Assembly (NCBI GenBank): GCA_017506865.1
Contig: JAFCMP010000141.1
Location: forward strand, 112,278-176,277
DNA: 64,000 nucleotides
Origin: Tribonema minus
Taxonomy: Eukaryota > Sar > Xanthophyceae > Tribonematales > Tribonemataceae
Reading direction: 5' to 3'
Positions 23,066 to 35,829 of the stretch are shown here, piece by piece (the first letter of the stretch is position 1; the number at the start of each line of letters is the position of its first letter). A program made the translations under genes and the position numbers. A model generated the notes under the pieces. The model saw only the letters and a list, made by a program, of their open reading frames with translations, did not search any database and had not been told where the DNA came from.

Positions 23066-26000
23066 ATGGGCGACCCAGCGCATGCTCCGGACCCCCCGCA
23101 GCCACTGGAGGCGAACGCAGGAGCTGCGGAACAGCCACAGGTGTTGCAGAAGCAGCAGCAGCAGCAGAATGGTGGAGCAGACGTGCTGAAAAGCTCCATG
23201 AGCATCATGCACCATCTCGCGAAGGAGGAGGGGGAGGGCGGCGGCGGCGACGGCGGCGGCGCCATCGCAGGTGGCGGCGCTGCGGAAGGGGACTCCCCAG
23301 CATCCCCCTCCCTCAACAACTCCATGGAGCTGAGCCAGGACAGCAGCTTCTGCAGCAGCCAGAACGTCGCTGGCAAAGGAGCGGCTGCGGTCGCAGAGGA
23401 GGGCAGGGAACGGGCGGGTCAGAACGGAACCCCGATTCTGTACCCCAGCCTGTCGAAGCGCAAGCGCAAGACGCCGCAGGCGTGCACGGCGAAGGCGGCG
23501 TGGGGCGGCGAGGCGGACGAGAAGCTGCGCAAGGCGGTGACGGAGCACGGTCTGGACGCGTGGGACCTGGTACGTGCAGGCTGCGGCATCGCTTGATGCA
23601 TAAGCTGCTACCGTTGCTTGCATTGCATCATCAGGCCGGCGCAGCAAAACGCGTTTCCTGCTGCGCTGGGACTCTGGTCATCGCGCCAGCGGATCTCGCC
23701 AGCGGCGGAGGCCACGTGCCGAGATTCGGACCATGCTGCTCCGTGCATCGTCTTCCTGTCGCAGTATTTTTGCCAGCCCTCGGGAGTTGGGGCGCAGGTG
23801 GCAGCAAAAGTTGGCATCATGTGGGCCTGCGCATGCTGTCGTGCGTGTTGCCGTGCGCGACCGACCGCCTGCTCACCATGCTCGTAACCTCAGGAAATAT
23901 CCCGCCGACACATTCACGGCTGGGTTCTCTTCCCAGCAAACGGCCCGTGCTTTCTATTTGGCACCACTCAGACGCAATCGCTACCCAGCGCCGCGGGAAG
24001 GGGTCCATGAGCCGTACGGAGCCGTCGCATGCAGCGTGAGCAGCGCTCTTGTACGCCACCAGCTGACTCAGCACGATGCAGTTCCTGTTGCCTGCGGGAC
24101 GCGAGGCGTGCAGCTCACAATCGCTCCTACTGCGCCCATCGCGCGCTGCCCGCCGTGCGCTGATCGCTGCTGCCGTACTCGCTGTGCGCTGCTGCTCGCT
24201 GTGCGCTGCTGCCGCGTGCGCGCGCAGGTCAGCGAGCACTTCCCCGGCACGACCGCCATGCAGTGCTTCCACCGCTGGAGCAAGGTGATCAACACGGGCA
24301 ACAAGGTGCGTGGCGGCGGCGCGGACGGGCGCGCGTGTCGCGATGGCGTGCGTACAGCGTAGGCCGTAAGTGGCAGGGTACTGAGATGCATTTGTATCTG
24401 CAGGTGGTGCGTCGTTTCATTCAGACCCTGGAGCACTTAGCAGCAGCAACTGCTGCGCAGCGAGGATTCGTCGCATCGACCAACGCTGAAAATCAAACAA
24501 ACAAATCCACGATGCTGCCCGGTGCTCCGCAGCACCGTTCACTGCGGCAGCGCGTGGTTCCTTTACCTCCCCCTCCCCCGTCTCGTGACGCGCGCGCCAA
24601 TGGAAGCTCTCTCTAGGCGCACGCAAGCGGCAGAACTTCAACTTTCCTTGCACGTGCGCCGCGTCGCCGGTGATGCCTGCATGGCGGCGCTCAGCTCGTC
24701 GTAACACCCCGCATATGCACTGGGTCCGCTACGGCCGCACGCACCGGGCCCAGCGCCGCGGCCCACCCGCGTTCGCTCGTCATCATCGATCCTCAGTCAT
24801 TGGTATAACTGACATCAAATATCACCATCATTCACTCCAAATCACGCCGCGCTCGGTGCCGCCGCCGCCCCGCGCAGGGTCCCTGGACCCTCGACGACGA
24901 CAGGAAGGTGGTGGAGCTGGTCCAGGTGCACGGCGCGCAGAAGGTCAGTGCTCAGTCCCGCACGCCGCTGCTGACGCCATTGCTGCTGCGGCCATTGAGT
25001 GCTGCTGGCCGCATTGCATGGCGCGCAGAATGGCAGTGCCCAGCGCAGCGCCTGCTGCAGCCGCGACGCGCACACGCGGGCGCCGCTGCGCCATGGGGAC
25101 CGGGAACGGGGGGACTGCATCAGCGCTCAGATGCTTCGCCTAGCGCGCGCTTCCAGACGCCATGTCGTCGTGAGCTCTGCAGCGTGTGAACTTGAAACGT
25201 TGTGCCACGTTCCGCTGCTGCGCGCGTCTGGGCGCTGCCTCGGCCTGAACTTGTGCCTTTTGCTCGCCTCGTCTCGTCGACAGCGTACGCGCAGCAGATG
25301 AAGTACCCTGCACACACACACACACACACCCTCTCACTGCACTGAAATGTGTACGCAAAAGGCCCGACCGGTACCATGACGCGTGCTTCAACTCAGAGCT
25401 CCTTGCCTTTGGGGCGTCTCCTTGCCTTTGGGGTGTCACCTGCACACTCTCGCTCACGTCGCTCCTCGCGCCGTCTGCGCCCCCCCCCCCCCCCGGCGCG
25501 CACGCAGTGGTCGCAGATCGCCGCGCAGCTGCCGGGCAGGACCGGCAAGCAGTGCCGTGAGCGGTGGCACAACCACCTCAGCCCGGACATCAACAAGGTG
25601 AGCGCGGGAGAGCGCGCTGCTGCTGCTGCCCACTTCAAGTTGAAGTGCGGACGCACCAGCGCAGCGACGAGGCTGCCCTGCCGCTTGCGCATGTGATGGG
25701 CGCGGCCCGGTGCGCGCGTGCCTCTCCTCGCCCTCAACTGTTAGTGAGCGCGTGACATAAACAGGGCGCATGCCTGCGAGCAACAGCGCACCCACATTCT
25801 CGTCGGCACGCGCTTGGGCGGCAGTTTTTGACTGGTGTTCGGGATGACAGCACCTTAGCAGCAGTTGTGCAGGATGCGCAGTCTTTCGCCCTGGGCCTAG
25901 GGTTACGGGACGCCGTCGCTCAGCCCCCGGCGTGGTCGTCTTCGTGAAGTTCGACGGCGACGCTCCCCAGCGCGCCGCTTCAACAGGTAGTTGAAGAAAC

Positions 26001-28716
26001 ACACTTGCTGCCATGCAGCAGGTTTGCGTACAGCAGGGCGAGTAGGCAACAACCTTGCTGGCTGCACGAGCGAGCGGAGCGTCACCGCCACATGTGGAGC
26101 GTCATCGGTGCGCAAGCGCGCCCCACACATTGCATTTCGCAGCGCCCGGCGGCGACGCGTGGAGCCGCGACGCCTGGGTCCGCTATGTAACGGCGCAGCG
26201 CGCGAGTGGTGCGCGCCGCAATTGTGCACGCAGCTCGACCACCGTGGGGTCACGCGGAGCGTAAAACCGCATGCGCGCGCTGGTGCATCTTCAAGTACAT
26301 ATTGCTGACGTGCTGTTGCGCGCCGCTCGTGTCGTCTGCGCTGCAGGCGCCCTTCTCCGCGGAGGAGCAGCGCATCATCCTGGCGCAACGGCGGGTACGT
26401 CTTCAGAGTCATGTGCGCATGCGCCTGCTGGCGTGGCTGAAATTGAAGTACGTCAGAGTTGCACCGTTCTATCAGCGTCTGTTTGATCAAGTTGAGACTT
26501 GTTCTTTGTTTCTAGAATGCCGTCGGTGCTCAAAAGGTGATTGCAGGTGTGGTCCTGCATTCGTTGTTGCGCCAATGGTATTTTGCGTAGGTGTCATGTT
26601 TTCTCGCCAGCGCGGTGCTTCCGCATGTACCGCCGTGCCTGCGAGCAGCTCTCGAACACTAGCTGCGGTGGTGGCATGTCACGCTCGAGGACTGCCGATG
26701 CGCGCGCACTTTCACACCCTCTGAACTGAGTCTACGCACATGTCTGCGCTCTGACTCCGGCTTGACGTCGCCTGGCGTATATTAATCTGCGAGCTGTGCG
26801 GTCAAGTCTAAATGTCAAACGCTTCAACGGCTTTTTTTGCACGCAGACCCTGGGGAACAAGTGGGCGGAGATCGCCAAGCACGTTCCGGGGCGCACGGAC
26901 AATTCCGTCAAGGTACGTTCCTTGCGCGCTTGGCCCGAAAATGTGGCGTGAGGCGCGCGCCGGCGCGCTGCGCTTGAAAACGGCAGAGTCTGCTGCACAA
27001 GCCTGCCTGCGCCCACTGTGTCCAGGACTACAGCCGTACAAAGTCACTGCACCGGACGCTGTCGCCGCGCTGCTGCTGCTGCGCCGTGCCTGTGTGCGCC
27101 GCCGCACCGTCGCCGCCGCACGCCCTGACACGCCACTGCTGACGCCGCCGCTGCTGCTGCTGCGCCGCCGCTGCACGTCCCGCGCTCCCGCAGAACCACT
27201 ACAACTCGAGCATGAAGCGGAAGGCCGACATTGTGTTCAATGACAACGAGGTCTACCGCATGCTGTAAGTGCATAATCCGTGCGTCACGCCGTTGCCTTG
27301 GGGTTTAGGGTTAGAAATAGTCCACTACCATACAGTACATGCTCATTGTGTTCAACGACACCGAGGGCTACCGCACGCTGTAAGTGCACACTCCGCGCGT
27401 CACACAGTGAACGTTTACTGCTACAATACATGCTCTTGGTTTAGATGCTTGAGTGAGTGAGCCGACATTGTGTTCAACGACACCGACATCTACCGCGTGC
27501 TGTAAGTGCACCTTGTGCGCCACACAGTGAACGTTTACTACTACAATATGCGCTCTTGCTTTACATGCTTGAGTAAGTAAGCAGTCGTTGTGCTCAACGG
27601 CCGACATGTACCGCACGCTGTAAGTGCACTACCTGCGTCACGCCGTTGACTCAGGGTTTAGGGTTAGAAATTGTCTACCGCCATACAGTATATGCTCATT
27701 GTGTTCAACGACCCCGACATCTACCGCACGCTGGAAGTGCACACTCCGTGCGTCATACAGTGAACGTTTAATACCACAATATATGCTCTTGGTTGAAATG
27801 CTTGAGTACATGAGCCGACATTGTGTTCAACGACACCGACATTCACCGCACGCCATTAGTGCACTCCCGTGCGTCACGCCGTTTGCTCAGGGTTCAGGGT
27901 AAGTTTTAGTCTACTACCATACACTACCTGTACCTCGAAGTATGCTTTTTGTTTGCATGCTTGAGTAAGCTCCCTCACGTGGCATCGTCATACTTGCCCC
28001 CCTTTCCGGGTCAGGGTCAGGAGTGTACACATAATATTTTGACAGTAATTTGCGAAAGGTTAGGGTTAGGGTTAGAGGACCTGCGCTCACTGCACGTGCG
28101 GCATGGCAACGTTCAGGAGCGACGCAGTGGCGCAATCCGCATGCCGTCGAGGCTGCGCTGCGACTGACGCAGTGCGTTCCAACAACGTCACCACAATGCT
28201 GACCATGCCGTGATGCGGAAACAGGTGCGCAGGGCGCTCGGCTTCAGCTGCAGACACAAGAAGCACACCACAGCCTGTTCTTGTTTTTGCCCTGTCTGCA
28301 AGCGCAACTGCAGCCTCCCATGTTGCATGAATACCGATGACACCACCCCAGCAGCAGCGCAGTCCCCCCTCCCCCCCCCCCACCCCCTCATGCCCCCTTC
28401 CCCCCCCCCCTCCCCCTTTCCCCCTTTCCCCCCTCCTGGGCGCAGCGTCGCGCAGAAGATGGAGCAGCACGGCTTCACCGACCCCGTGCAGCTGGCGGTG
28501 GCCGCGATCAGGGGCGAGGTGTCGCTTGACGACCCACTCGTGAAGCCGGCGCGGCGCGGGCGGCCGCCGCGCTCCACCAAGGCGGACAGCAAGGTATGAA
28601 AGGCGCTATGTAGCATGCGCCCTCATCGCCGCCGGTTGGGGTCGGGTTAGGGTTAATTGCCGCACACTGTGACCCCCCCCCCCACGTTCGATTGCCCCTG
28701 CCGCAGCCGCGTGCTC

Positions 28717-28747
<31 letters not shown>

Positions 28748-29075
28748 ACATCCGAGTGAGTGCTCCTGCCGCAGCCGTCGCCGCCCACTTCCCCTGCTCA
28801 CTTCAACCACCCCCCCCCCCCCCCCTCCCCCCCGCATCGCAGGGTGGCGACCACGAGACCCCCGCCGCCAAGGGCTGCCGGCTGCGCGCCAGCGGCGGCG
28901 CGAGGTTAAAGGCCAAGGTGAAGGCGGAAGTGGCGCTGTCCTCGAGCGCGGAGTCGGAGGATGCGGACGGCGGCGGCGGCGAGTGGGCGGGGCCGGCGTC
29001 GCCGCCGCGGCGCCCCGCGGGGACGCGCACGTCTGCGCGCGCCGCCAGCAGGCGCACGCCGGTGAGCGCTGCCGC

Positions 29076-29114
<39 letters not shown>

Positions 29115-32100
29115 GCGAGTGACGCCCTGGCGCACGCCCTGGGTGGTGTAGGGCCGCTGTTGCTGCTGCGCTGCGCTGCGCTGCCCTGACCGCTGCTGCG
29201 ATGCGCAAGCCCAGCCACGCCGCATGTACCCCATTTGCGCGCAGGCGACGCATCGCAGCGCGCGCGATCCGTGCCACGATTGAATGCGCGGCTGCCAGCT
29301 TGGCGCTGACAGAGCTCGTGTTGTTGAACTCTTTGTTAAACTTGACAGGACCGCAAGGTGGGCCGCAGTAGCGCCGGAGCAGGCAGCGCCGCCAAGAGCG
29401 CGCGCCGCCCGCGCTGTGCTCCAAGCAAAGGCGCTGCCACCGATGGCGACAGCAGCGACGGCGATATTGCGGAGGAGGAGGTGGAGCCGCCGCTGAAGTC
29501 ACCGCTCATGAGCGTGACCGCCGCTGACTTGGAGGTATGTATGCATGCAGTGACAGTACTTGCTGCATGCGACGGCCCCGCTCTCCTGTTCAAGGTGCCA
29601 CGTATCGATCGCGTAGCTTTGAGCGTGATCGATGATCGCAGCATGCGCGACAGTCGCCGATCCTGTCGCATGTCACTTTGTCGCATTGCGGTAGACAGAC
29701 GGTCACAGCGCTGTGCAGCCATCTCCCCAGCTGCTGTATGCGCAGCAGCCCGCCGTCGTCGGCGCTAAATGCTGGCACGCCGCGGTCTCACCTCCGCTGC
29801 TGCTGCTGCGCTGCTGCTGCCGCCGCCGCCGCAGGACCTGGTGCAGGAGGACGAGGACGCGGCCAACCTGCTGGTGGCGGTGAGCGGCAAGGGCAGCGGC
29901 AGCAGCGTCAAGCGGCCTATGGGGCGCAAGGTGCGCGCCGCAGCTGCAGGCGCCACTGTCGTCTCTGCTGAATGCGGCCAAGCGCTGGCCAAGCGCTGGT
30001 TGGTCGCTTTTTTTGCTAGCCTACCAGCTCGTACTCTGCTGCAGCTACGTGCCTGCACTTGCTGGACGGTGCCAGCCAAGAAGTAATGCACGTGCTGCTG
30101 CCTCCCCCTGGACTTGACGCAAATAGTACACATTCCGAGAGGTCTGTTCCCCTTCTGTCGGGTCGGCTTGATTGCCGGTCCCACTTGCACCGTGGCGGGC
30201 GTTCAGCTCGCCGCGTGCGCTGGCTCTGTCGCCCCGCGTGTGCAGCTGCTCTACCGCGTTGCTGCCAGTCACCCGTGTCAGAGGCGAGGGTCAATGGGGC
30301 GGCCAGCGCTCCCAGCGCAGCTCCCCTGTCGCACCTGCGCCCCGCCCGCCCCCCTCTGCCCCCCCCCCCACCACCACCACCCTCCTGGTCCCCTCTCACC
30401 CTCCCCCATCGTCCCTCGCTCCGCCCGCCGCCCACCCCCACACAGCGCCTGCGCGACGCCGACACGCCGCTGCGCGCGATGGCGCTCTTTGTGGTGCACG
30501 CGTCCGCCGTTGGCCCGCTGCCGTGCGACAGCGCCGAGTCCTCGCCGGAGGCGCTGCTCGGCCTCACGCGCCGCATGTCCGCGCATTTGAGCCTGGCAGA
30601 GGGAGCCGGCGGCGACGGCGGCGCGGCGGCAGCGGCGGCAGCGGCAGATGGCGGCGGCAGCGGCGGCGGTGCGGCGGCGCCGGTCGAGCCCAAGACGCCG
30701 CGGCTCGGCGGCGGCGGCGGTCAGGCCGACCGCACGAGCGCCAGGTGCGCGACTCTGATTGTGGTGCGTGCGGGGTGCGGGAGGAGGATTGCCGGTCATG
30801 CTGTGTTTGTGCGTGTACGCTCAGCAGCGTGTGATCAGTCGTGCAAGTCGGCGCAGCGCGTTGCAGCTGCTGCCGCGGCGGGCCAGCGCGTGTCCGCGGC
30901 GCCCGCGGCAGAGGCTGCGTGCCGCGCCTGCCGCGCCATGTAATGCGCAGGTGATCTTCAATCCGCTGATGCGGTTCGTCTTGACGTGTGCCTGCGTGCT
31001 GAGTGACTGCAGGCTTGAAGGGGGCACCGCAGCTGCGCAGGCGGAGGGCGACCCCGAAGGCGCGCCGCCGCTGCACAAAGACGCGCCGGCCATCGGCTGC
31101 AAGCGGCCCCTGGACAGCACGCCCGATGCGACGTGAGTGCGCAGCGCTTTCAAGGTTTCTTCTTGACTTGGTGGTGTGTCACTAGGGTTAGGGTTGGGCC
31201 TGCTGCACTACAGCAGGTCGTAGGGTTAGGGCCAGGCTTGTTCTACAGTAGTGCAGCGTTTGCGCATCATGCACAGCAGTCTTTGTGGTGCAGTTCTGAG
31301 ATGTCTGCGAGGCAACGCCACCAAGCGAACGCAGTGAAACATCTTGCAGCAACGGTTGCTGGCGAGCCGTTGCTGACAGCCTGCAGATCGTGCAATCTTG
31401 TTGAGCGCTGCAGCAGCTGCGGCGCCCTCGAGTGTGCATGCACGCGTGCTCGCACGTCAGTGCTCCGGAGCGCCTGCTTCGCGCAGCGGCACCCGACGCG
31501 GCGGAGGGCGATTGTGCGCGCCGCTGCTGAAGCATTTGCTGAGCACTGAGTAGCCCTGTGCCTACTGCGCGCGCGCGCCTGCGTCTGTGCCACGCAGCCA
31601 TGCTCAAGCACGCGCGGACGCCCCTGTGGCATGCATGCCTGCAGCTACTACCCCCAGAACTGGGGGCACCTGCTGCTCGAGCGCTCCAAATCTGGCGCAA
31701 GCGTAACGGTCCGCCTCCGACTTGTGGGGCGCCCACGCATGTGTTGCACCTGCCCTGACTGGCTATGCCCCCCCCGTCCCTGTACCACCTGCTTGCAGGT
31801 ATCCGAGCGGGATGCCGAGCAGCGACTACAAGCGGCTACGCGTGGAAGACGGCGCTGACCGCTCCCCTGTCCTGGAAAATTCCTACTGGGAGAGCCCGGG
31901 GGGCCCCCTGGACATTGAGAACTTGGGCGTGAGCCCCATAGTGGGGGTCAGCCCGTTCCCGGTGGCGCGCTATCAGGTGTGTTGGTGGCGATGGTGGCGA
32001 ATTGGGCGGCGTGTGGACGGGGGTGAGAGCGTGCGCGCGTCGCGTTGGTGGTGTGAGCTGTAGCAGCAGGGAGGGCCGTGCCGCAGCGCAGCAGTGCCCA

Positions 32101-35100
32101 GCCGTAGAGGCGTGGCCCAGCATCCGTTACCGAGCGGCTGACGGCGCTGCTTTTCTGAGGCTTCCTTCTGCAGCTTGAGACTTTTGAAATGTTTCGTCGT
32201 CTTCAACCTTCAGAACCTCGAGTCGCTCAAATCGTTGGGACTGCGCGAACGGCGGCGTGGCCATCAACGGAGATGCACGCATGCGCAGGGCATTCATGCG
32301 ACAACAGGGCCTTACCTCACGCTCGCCGCCGCCGCCCCTTGCGCGCCTCCGCTGTCCGCCGCTGCCGCTGCTGCCGCCGCCGCAGCTGAGCGCTGCCGGG
32401 ATGCAGTCCGGCGCCAGCCTGCTCAACACGACGTGCGAGGAGTCGTACTCGCAGGAGACGTCGCAGGCCGACATGAGCATCAGCCAGGACGGTGAGCGCT
32501 GCTGCCGTTTTCCTCCCAGTTCGCCTGCGTCGCGCACCGCACGTCGATGCGCGCGCGCTGTGCGCCGCTGGCATGGCGCTGACGATGATGTCTGTGTCGG
32601 CGCCGTTTCGGTCAGCCCGCCCGCGTCGCACGCTGCATGCCGAGGCGAGCGCGCCTTGCGTCGGTGACCTGGTTTTGTCTGGCGCTGACGATGACGGCTG
32701 CCGTCGGTGCGATGCGGTGCCAGCACTGACTGCGAGCGTGGTCCCTGAGCATGCATACTAGCCCTGACCCTGAACATGGGGACGCGTACACACGTATGTA
32801 CCAGCGCCGGAGCGCCGCATCATCACGGTAGCGGCGCAGGCGCGCAGCTCTTATCAGTGCGGATGAGCACCACCGGGCTTCCCCCCCCCCCCCCTCCGCC
32901 CTGCCGCGTGCTGCCGCCCGAAAGAACGGCGCGCCCCCCCCCCCCCCCCCCCCCCCCCCGTCCTCTGCTGCGCTTCAGTGCTCGTGATGCAAAGCGGCGC
33001 GGAGCGTCACTGCCGCTGCTGCGCGTCAGAGCGCGCTCAAGTGGAGCACGGCTCAATGCGCGCCTCACCCCCCGCCCGCCCCCCCCCCCCCCTCTTCTGA
33101 TCGCTGCTGCAGAGCCGTGGACGCAGGGCGACGGCGAGGCGCGCGGCGCGAGCGCTGGCGCCGATGACGCCGACGCCTCGCCTGGGCCCGTGCAGCGCGA
33201 GCAGCCCATGTCAGGTCAGTCGCGGCGCCGCCCCCGCAGCTGATGCTCGCATTTGATGTAGCATTTGTCACCTGTTTGTTCTTGTTGTGTAGCTCGCTTT
33301 GCTGAGAGTCTCCCATGCTAGGTATCTCATGGTCCACAATGAAGGGGCCCAGTCCCTCCCCCCCCCCCCATGACATGTGCCCATGCTATGTAGCTGGCGC
33401 GCTCCCCCTCTGCCCTTACACTGCCTCACAACCCACGCCTGACACCACTGCACTGACCAACCCCCCTTCCCCCCCCCCCCCCCCCTCCCCCACACACCCC
33501 CCGTTGCCCCACCGCGCTGCAACAGTCGACGTTGAGGAGGAGTGTCACCGCCGCGCGGCATTCATCATCCTGCGCGCTTACACGCTCCTCTATGTACCTG
33601 ACCACCCACGCCTGACACCAGTGCACTGACCCCCCCCCCCCCCATACACACCCCTTTTGTTGCCCCCCCCCCCCCCCCGCGCTACACCAGTTGACGCTGA
33701 GGCGGAGCGTCACCGCAGCGCGGGGTTCATGTCCCCGCCCGTCCCCCCGCACTCGCTCCAGCGCCGCTGGCGCAACTCGCTCACGCTCGCGGACGCTCCC
33801 ACGGAGGGGCACAATGGCGGCGGCGGCGGCGCGCAGCCACAGGCGGGGCGCGGCCAGGCGGCGTTTGGCGGCGGGCGGGTGCGTGCATGATTGAAGTTGA
33901 AGTCTTGTTGATCATTGAAATTGGCGGCTCGCAGCAGTGCGCGGGGCGCGGCCAGGTCGCGTGGGGCGGCGGGTGGGCGGGTGCGTGCATCACTGACGTG
34001 GGAATATTGATGTTGAGGGCGGGAGTACATAGTGTTGTTGTTGAGGTTGAAGGGAAAGGTTTGCCGCCAGGCAGTGGAGGTCATGGCTGCACTCAGGCCG
34101 CGTTTGGCAGCACACAGTCGAGCGCGTGCACGGATTGAACAACTTCAAGCAGTGACGGTTCGCTTGAATTTTTTTCCGCGCTGTGTAGCGGAGCGCATGC
34201 GTGTTCACTTGCCTGCAGGGCGCGGTGAGGCCTGCCACTCTTGGCAGCAGGTTGCGAAGTTTGCTACCGTATGAGTTGAACTTCGTTCTTGTGTGTGAGC
34301 TGGCGCACTGCCTGCGTCAGCGCCGACTTCCTACCAGCGCGGCGCAGCGGCGATGACACTCCGTCGCAGAGCTCCTGCTGCTGCTGCGTCGTGCCTCACG
34401 CGCGCGCCGCATCGCAGACGCCCAGGGCGCGCCCGCAGCAGCAACACGCCGCAGTCAGCGTCAAGTAGGTGCTGCAGTGCGCGGCGGCGTTACGTTGCTG
34501 CTGCCAACTCTTAAGGCGCATTGTCAGCGACGCGAAAGCATCTGTCATCGGTGCATCCTTTCAGTGTGTGATCGCTACGAGGGCGGTCATCGCGTTAGAG
34601 CGGGTGGCGTCTCACGGAAACCTGCGACGCGCGTGCGTACCGCCTCGCAGACGCCCAAGGCGCGCCTCTTCGAGGGCCGTGGTGGCCGCACGCCGCCGTG
34701 GCACCGGGGAGCAGGCGCGTACGGCAGCAGCGCGCAGCCCAGCGGCGGTGGCTGCCTGCCGCCGTGGCCTTGCCACGATGGCAGCGCTCATCTCGACGGC
34801 GACACGAGGTGAGGCACAGCGGCGTGTCGCGTTGAGCGGTGCGCGAGTCGTCCAGCGCGGTTGTGACGAGCGGCATGCGACTCGCGCAGCGCGGTTTGTG
34901 ACGGCGGCATGTTGAAGCTGAAGTTGGCACTCCTTCTCCTTGTACATGCGTGACGGCGCGGGGAAGGTGTGGTGTCGACGGCGCCCCGTGGCGCGGTGCA
35001 AGTGTGACGTGTTCACTCTTATCTTGTACTTTTTGGACAGAACAATACTTCGAAGTATCTGATTTTGCATCACATCTGACACATGGTGATCTTCAGCGAC

Positions 35101-35829
35101 TGGAAGGGCTGGGGCAAGGGTACTCTGCGGTCAACCTTTGCTGAGACCGTGGTGAGGCAAAGAGCGCTCCGGATATGAGATAGCGCAGCGCACGCCACGC
35201 TGCGTGGGGCGCGCTGCGTTGCATGACTCAGCGATGCGAGCACCCTGCGTAGACCACATCAGCGAACTGCATGCGCCGCTGCAGTGTGCGGCAGGCAGCT
35301 CTGCGCTGCTGCTGCTGCTGCTGCTGCCAGGGTTTGGGTCAGGGTTAGTTGCCACCCACCAGCTGCTCTGCGTGCACACCAGCCCACGTGCCTGCTCGCT
35401 AATGTATGCCTTCTCGCACTTACATACCCCCTCCCCCCCTCCCCCCCCGCGCTCCCCCGCCCACCCCACTGCAGCATCGAGGAAGTGGAAGAGGCAGACT
35501 CGTTCATCGTCTCGCCGGCGCCGCACTCGCGGACTGGCGGCGGCTCCGCCTTCCGCGCGGCGCGCGGCGGCAGCGTCGACTGCGGCGGCGGCAGCGGCGA
35601 AGGCGGCGAAGGCGACCCGCGCGCGGCACTGCTGTTCAGCCCGGTGGCGCAGCACGGCTCGGCTGCGCAGCGCTCTGCGGCGGCGGCGGCCGCGGCGGCG
35701 CCGAGCCCGTGCAAGCTGCAGACGCTGGTGATGGCGGTCGCGGCGGGGGAGAGGCTGGGGGGGGGGCGGGGGGGGGAGGAGGGCGTGGGGGGGGCGTCGA
35801 TGGCGCCCGCCGCCGTTGCGTCGAGGTGA
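23066..35829 (+). CDS. R1R2R3 MYB transcription factor (MYB3R type)
   Basis: Nineteen exons whose phases all join: 23066-23569, 24228-24305, 24878-24943, 25508-25597, 26347-26394, 26847-26912, 27194-27264, 28446-28593, 28843-29061, 29349-29534, 29835-29930, 30446-30744, 31013-31132, 31799-31976, 32386-32491, 33113-33214, 33691-33878, 34651-34808, 35475-35829, giving about 1025 residues. R1 (about 146-194) has AWGGEADEKL and HRWSKV; R2 (195-246) has GPWTLDDDRKV, KWSQIAAQLPGRTGKQCRERW; R3 (247-295) has APFSAEEQ, KWAEIAKHVPGRTDNSVKNHY. These are the three helix-turn-helix DNA-binding repeats of MYB3R/c-Myb factors, which in plants and animals regulate G2/M genes. A basic RRGRPPR near 345 resembles an AT-hook. 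The rest is low-complexity, with several S/T-P sites that might be CDK targets. The start is the first in-frame ATG before the acidic Gln-rich N-terminus. Confidence 0.9.
27229..27945 (+). repeat. Higher-order repeat copying the exon 7 donor
   Basis: The end of MYB exon 7 (CATTGTGTTCAATGACAAC ... GCTGTAAGTGCA, GT at 27265) is repeated five more times at 113-122-base steps. Copies with intact GTAAGTG have GT at about 27380, 27502 and 27620; the copies near 27733 (GGAAGTG) and 27855 (ATTAGTG) have lost it. Two alternating spacer types occur: one with CGTCACGCCGTTG and GGTTTAGGGTTAGAAAT, the other with CACACAGTGAACGTTTA and TGCTTGAGTGAG, so the unit is a dimer of about 240 bases. Confidence 0.9.
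28059..28076 (+). repeat. Interstitial TTAGGG-type repeat in MYB intron 7
   Basis: GTTAGGGTTAGGGTTAGA lies in the same intron as the donor-copy array, whose type A spacers also each carry TTTAGGGTTAG. A third short run, GGGTTAGGGTTAA, is at 28643 in the next intron. Confidence 0.85.
33459..33994 (+). repeat. Duplicated acceptor and donor of MYB exon 17
   Basis: A copy of the exon 17 start (poly-C tract, CGCGCTGCAACAG, then a VDVEEECHR-type frame) lies at 33459-33560, ahead of the real acceptor at 33690. A copy of the exon 17 end (GGGGCGCGGCCAGG ... GGCGGGTGCGTGCAT) lies at 33930-33994, behind the real donor at 33879, with its own GT at 33981. So the exon is flanked on both sides by partial copies of itself. 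Confidence 0.85.
34418..34466 (+). repeat. Partial copy of the MYB exon 18 start
   Basis: ATCGCAG then ACGCCCAGGGCGCGCC matches the start of exon 18 (CTCGCAG then ACGCCCAAGGCGCGCC at 34651). The earlier copy runs into GTCAAGTAGGTG, which could be a donor, so it might be an alternative exon of about 49 bases, but it is not a multiple of three and would break the phase. I treat it as a decayed duplicate. Confidence 0.55.

Noticed and set aside
29065-29112. (GCT)n run as coding poly-Ala or poly-Gln
   Set aside because: It lies behind the GTGAGC donor of MYB exon 9, so it is intronic.
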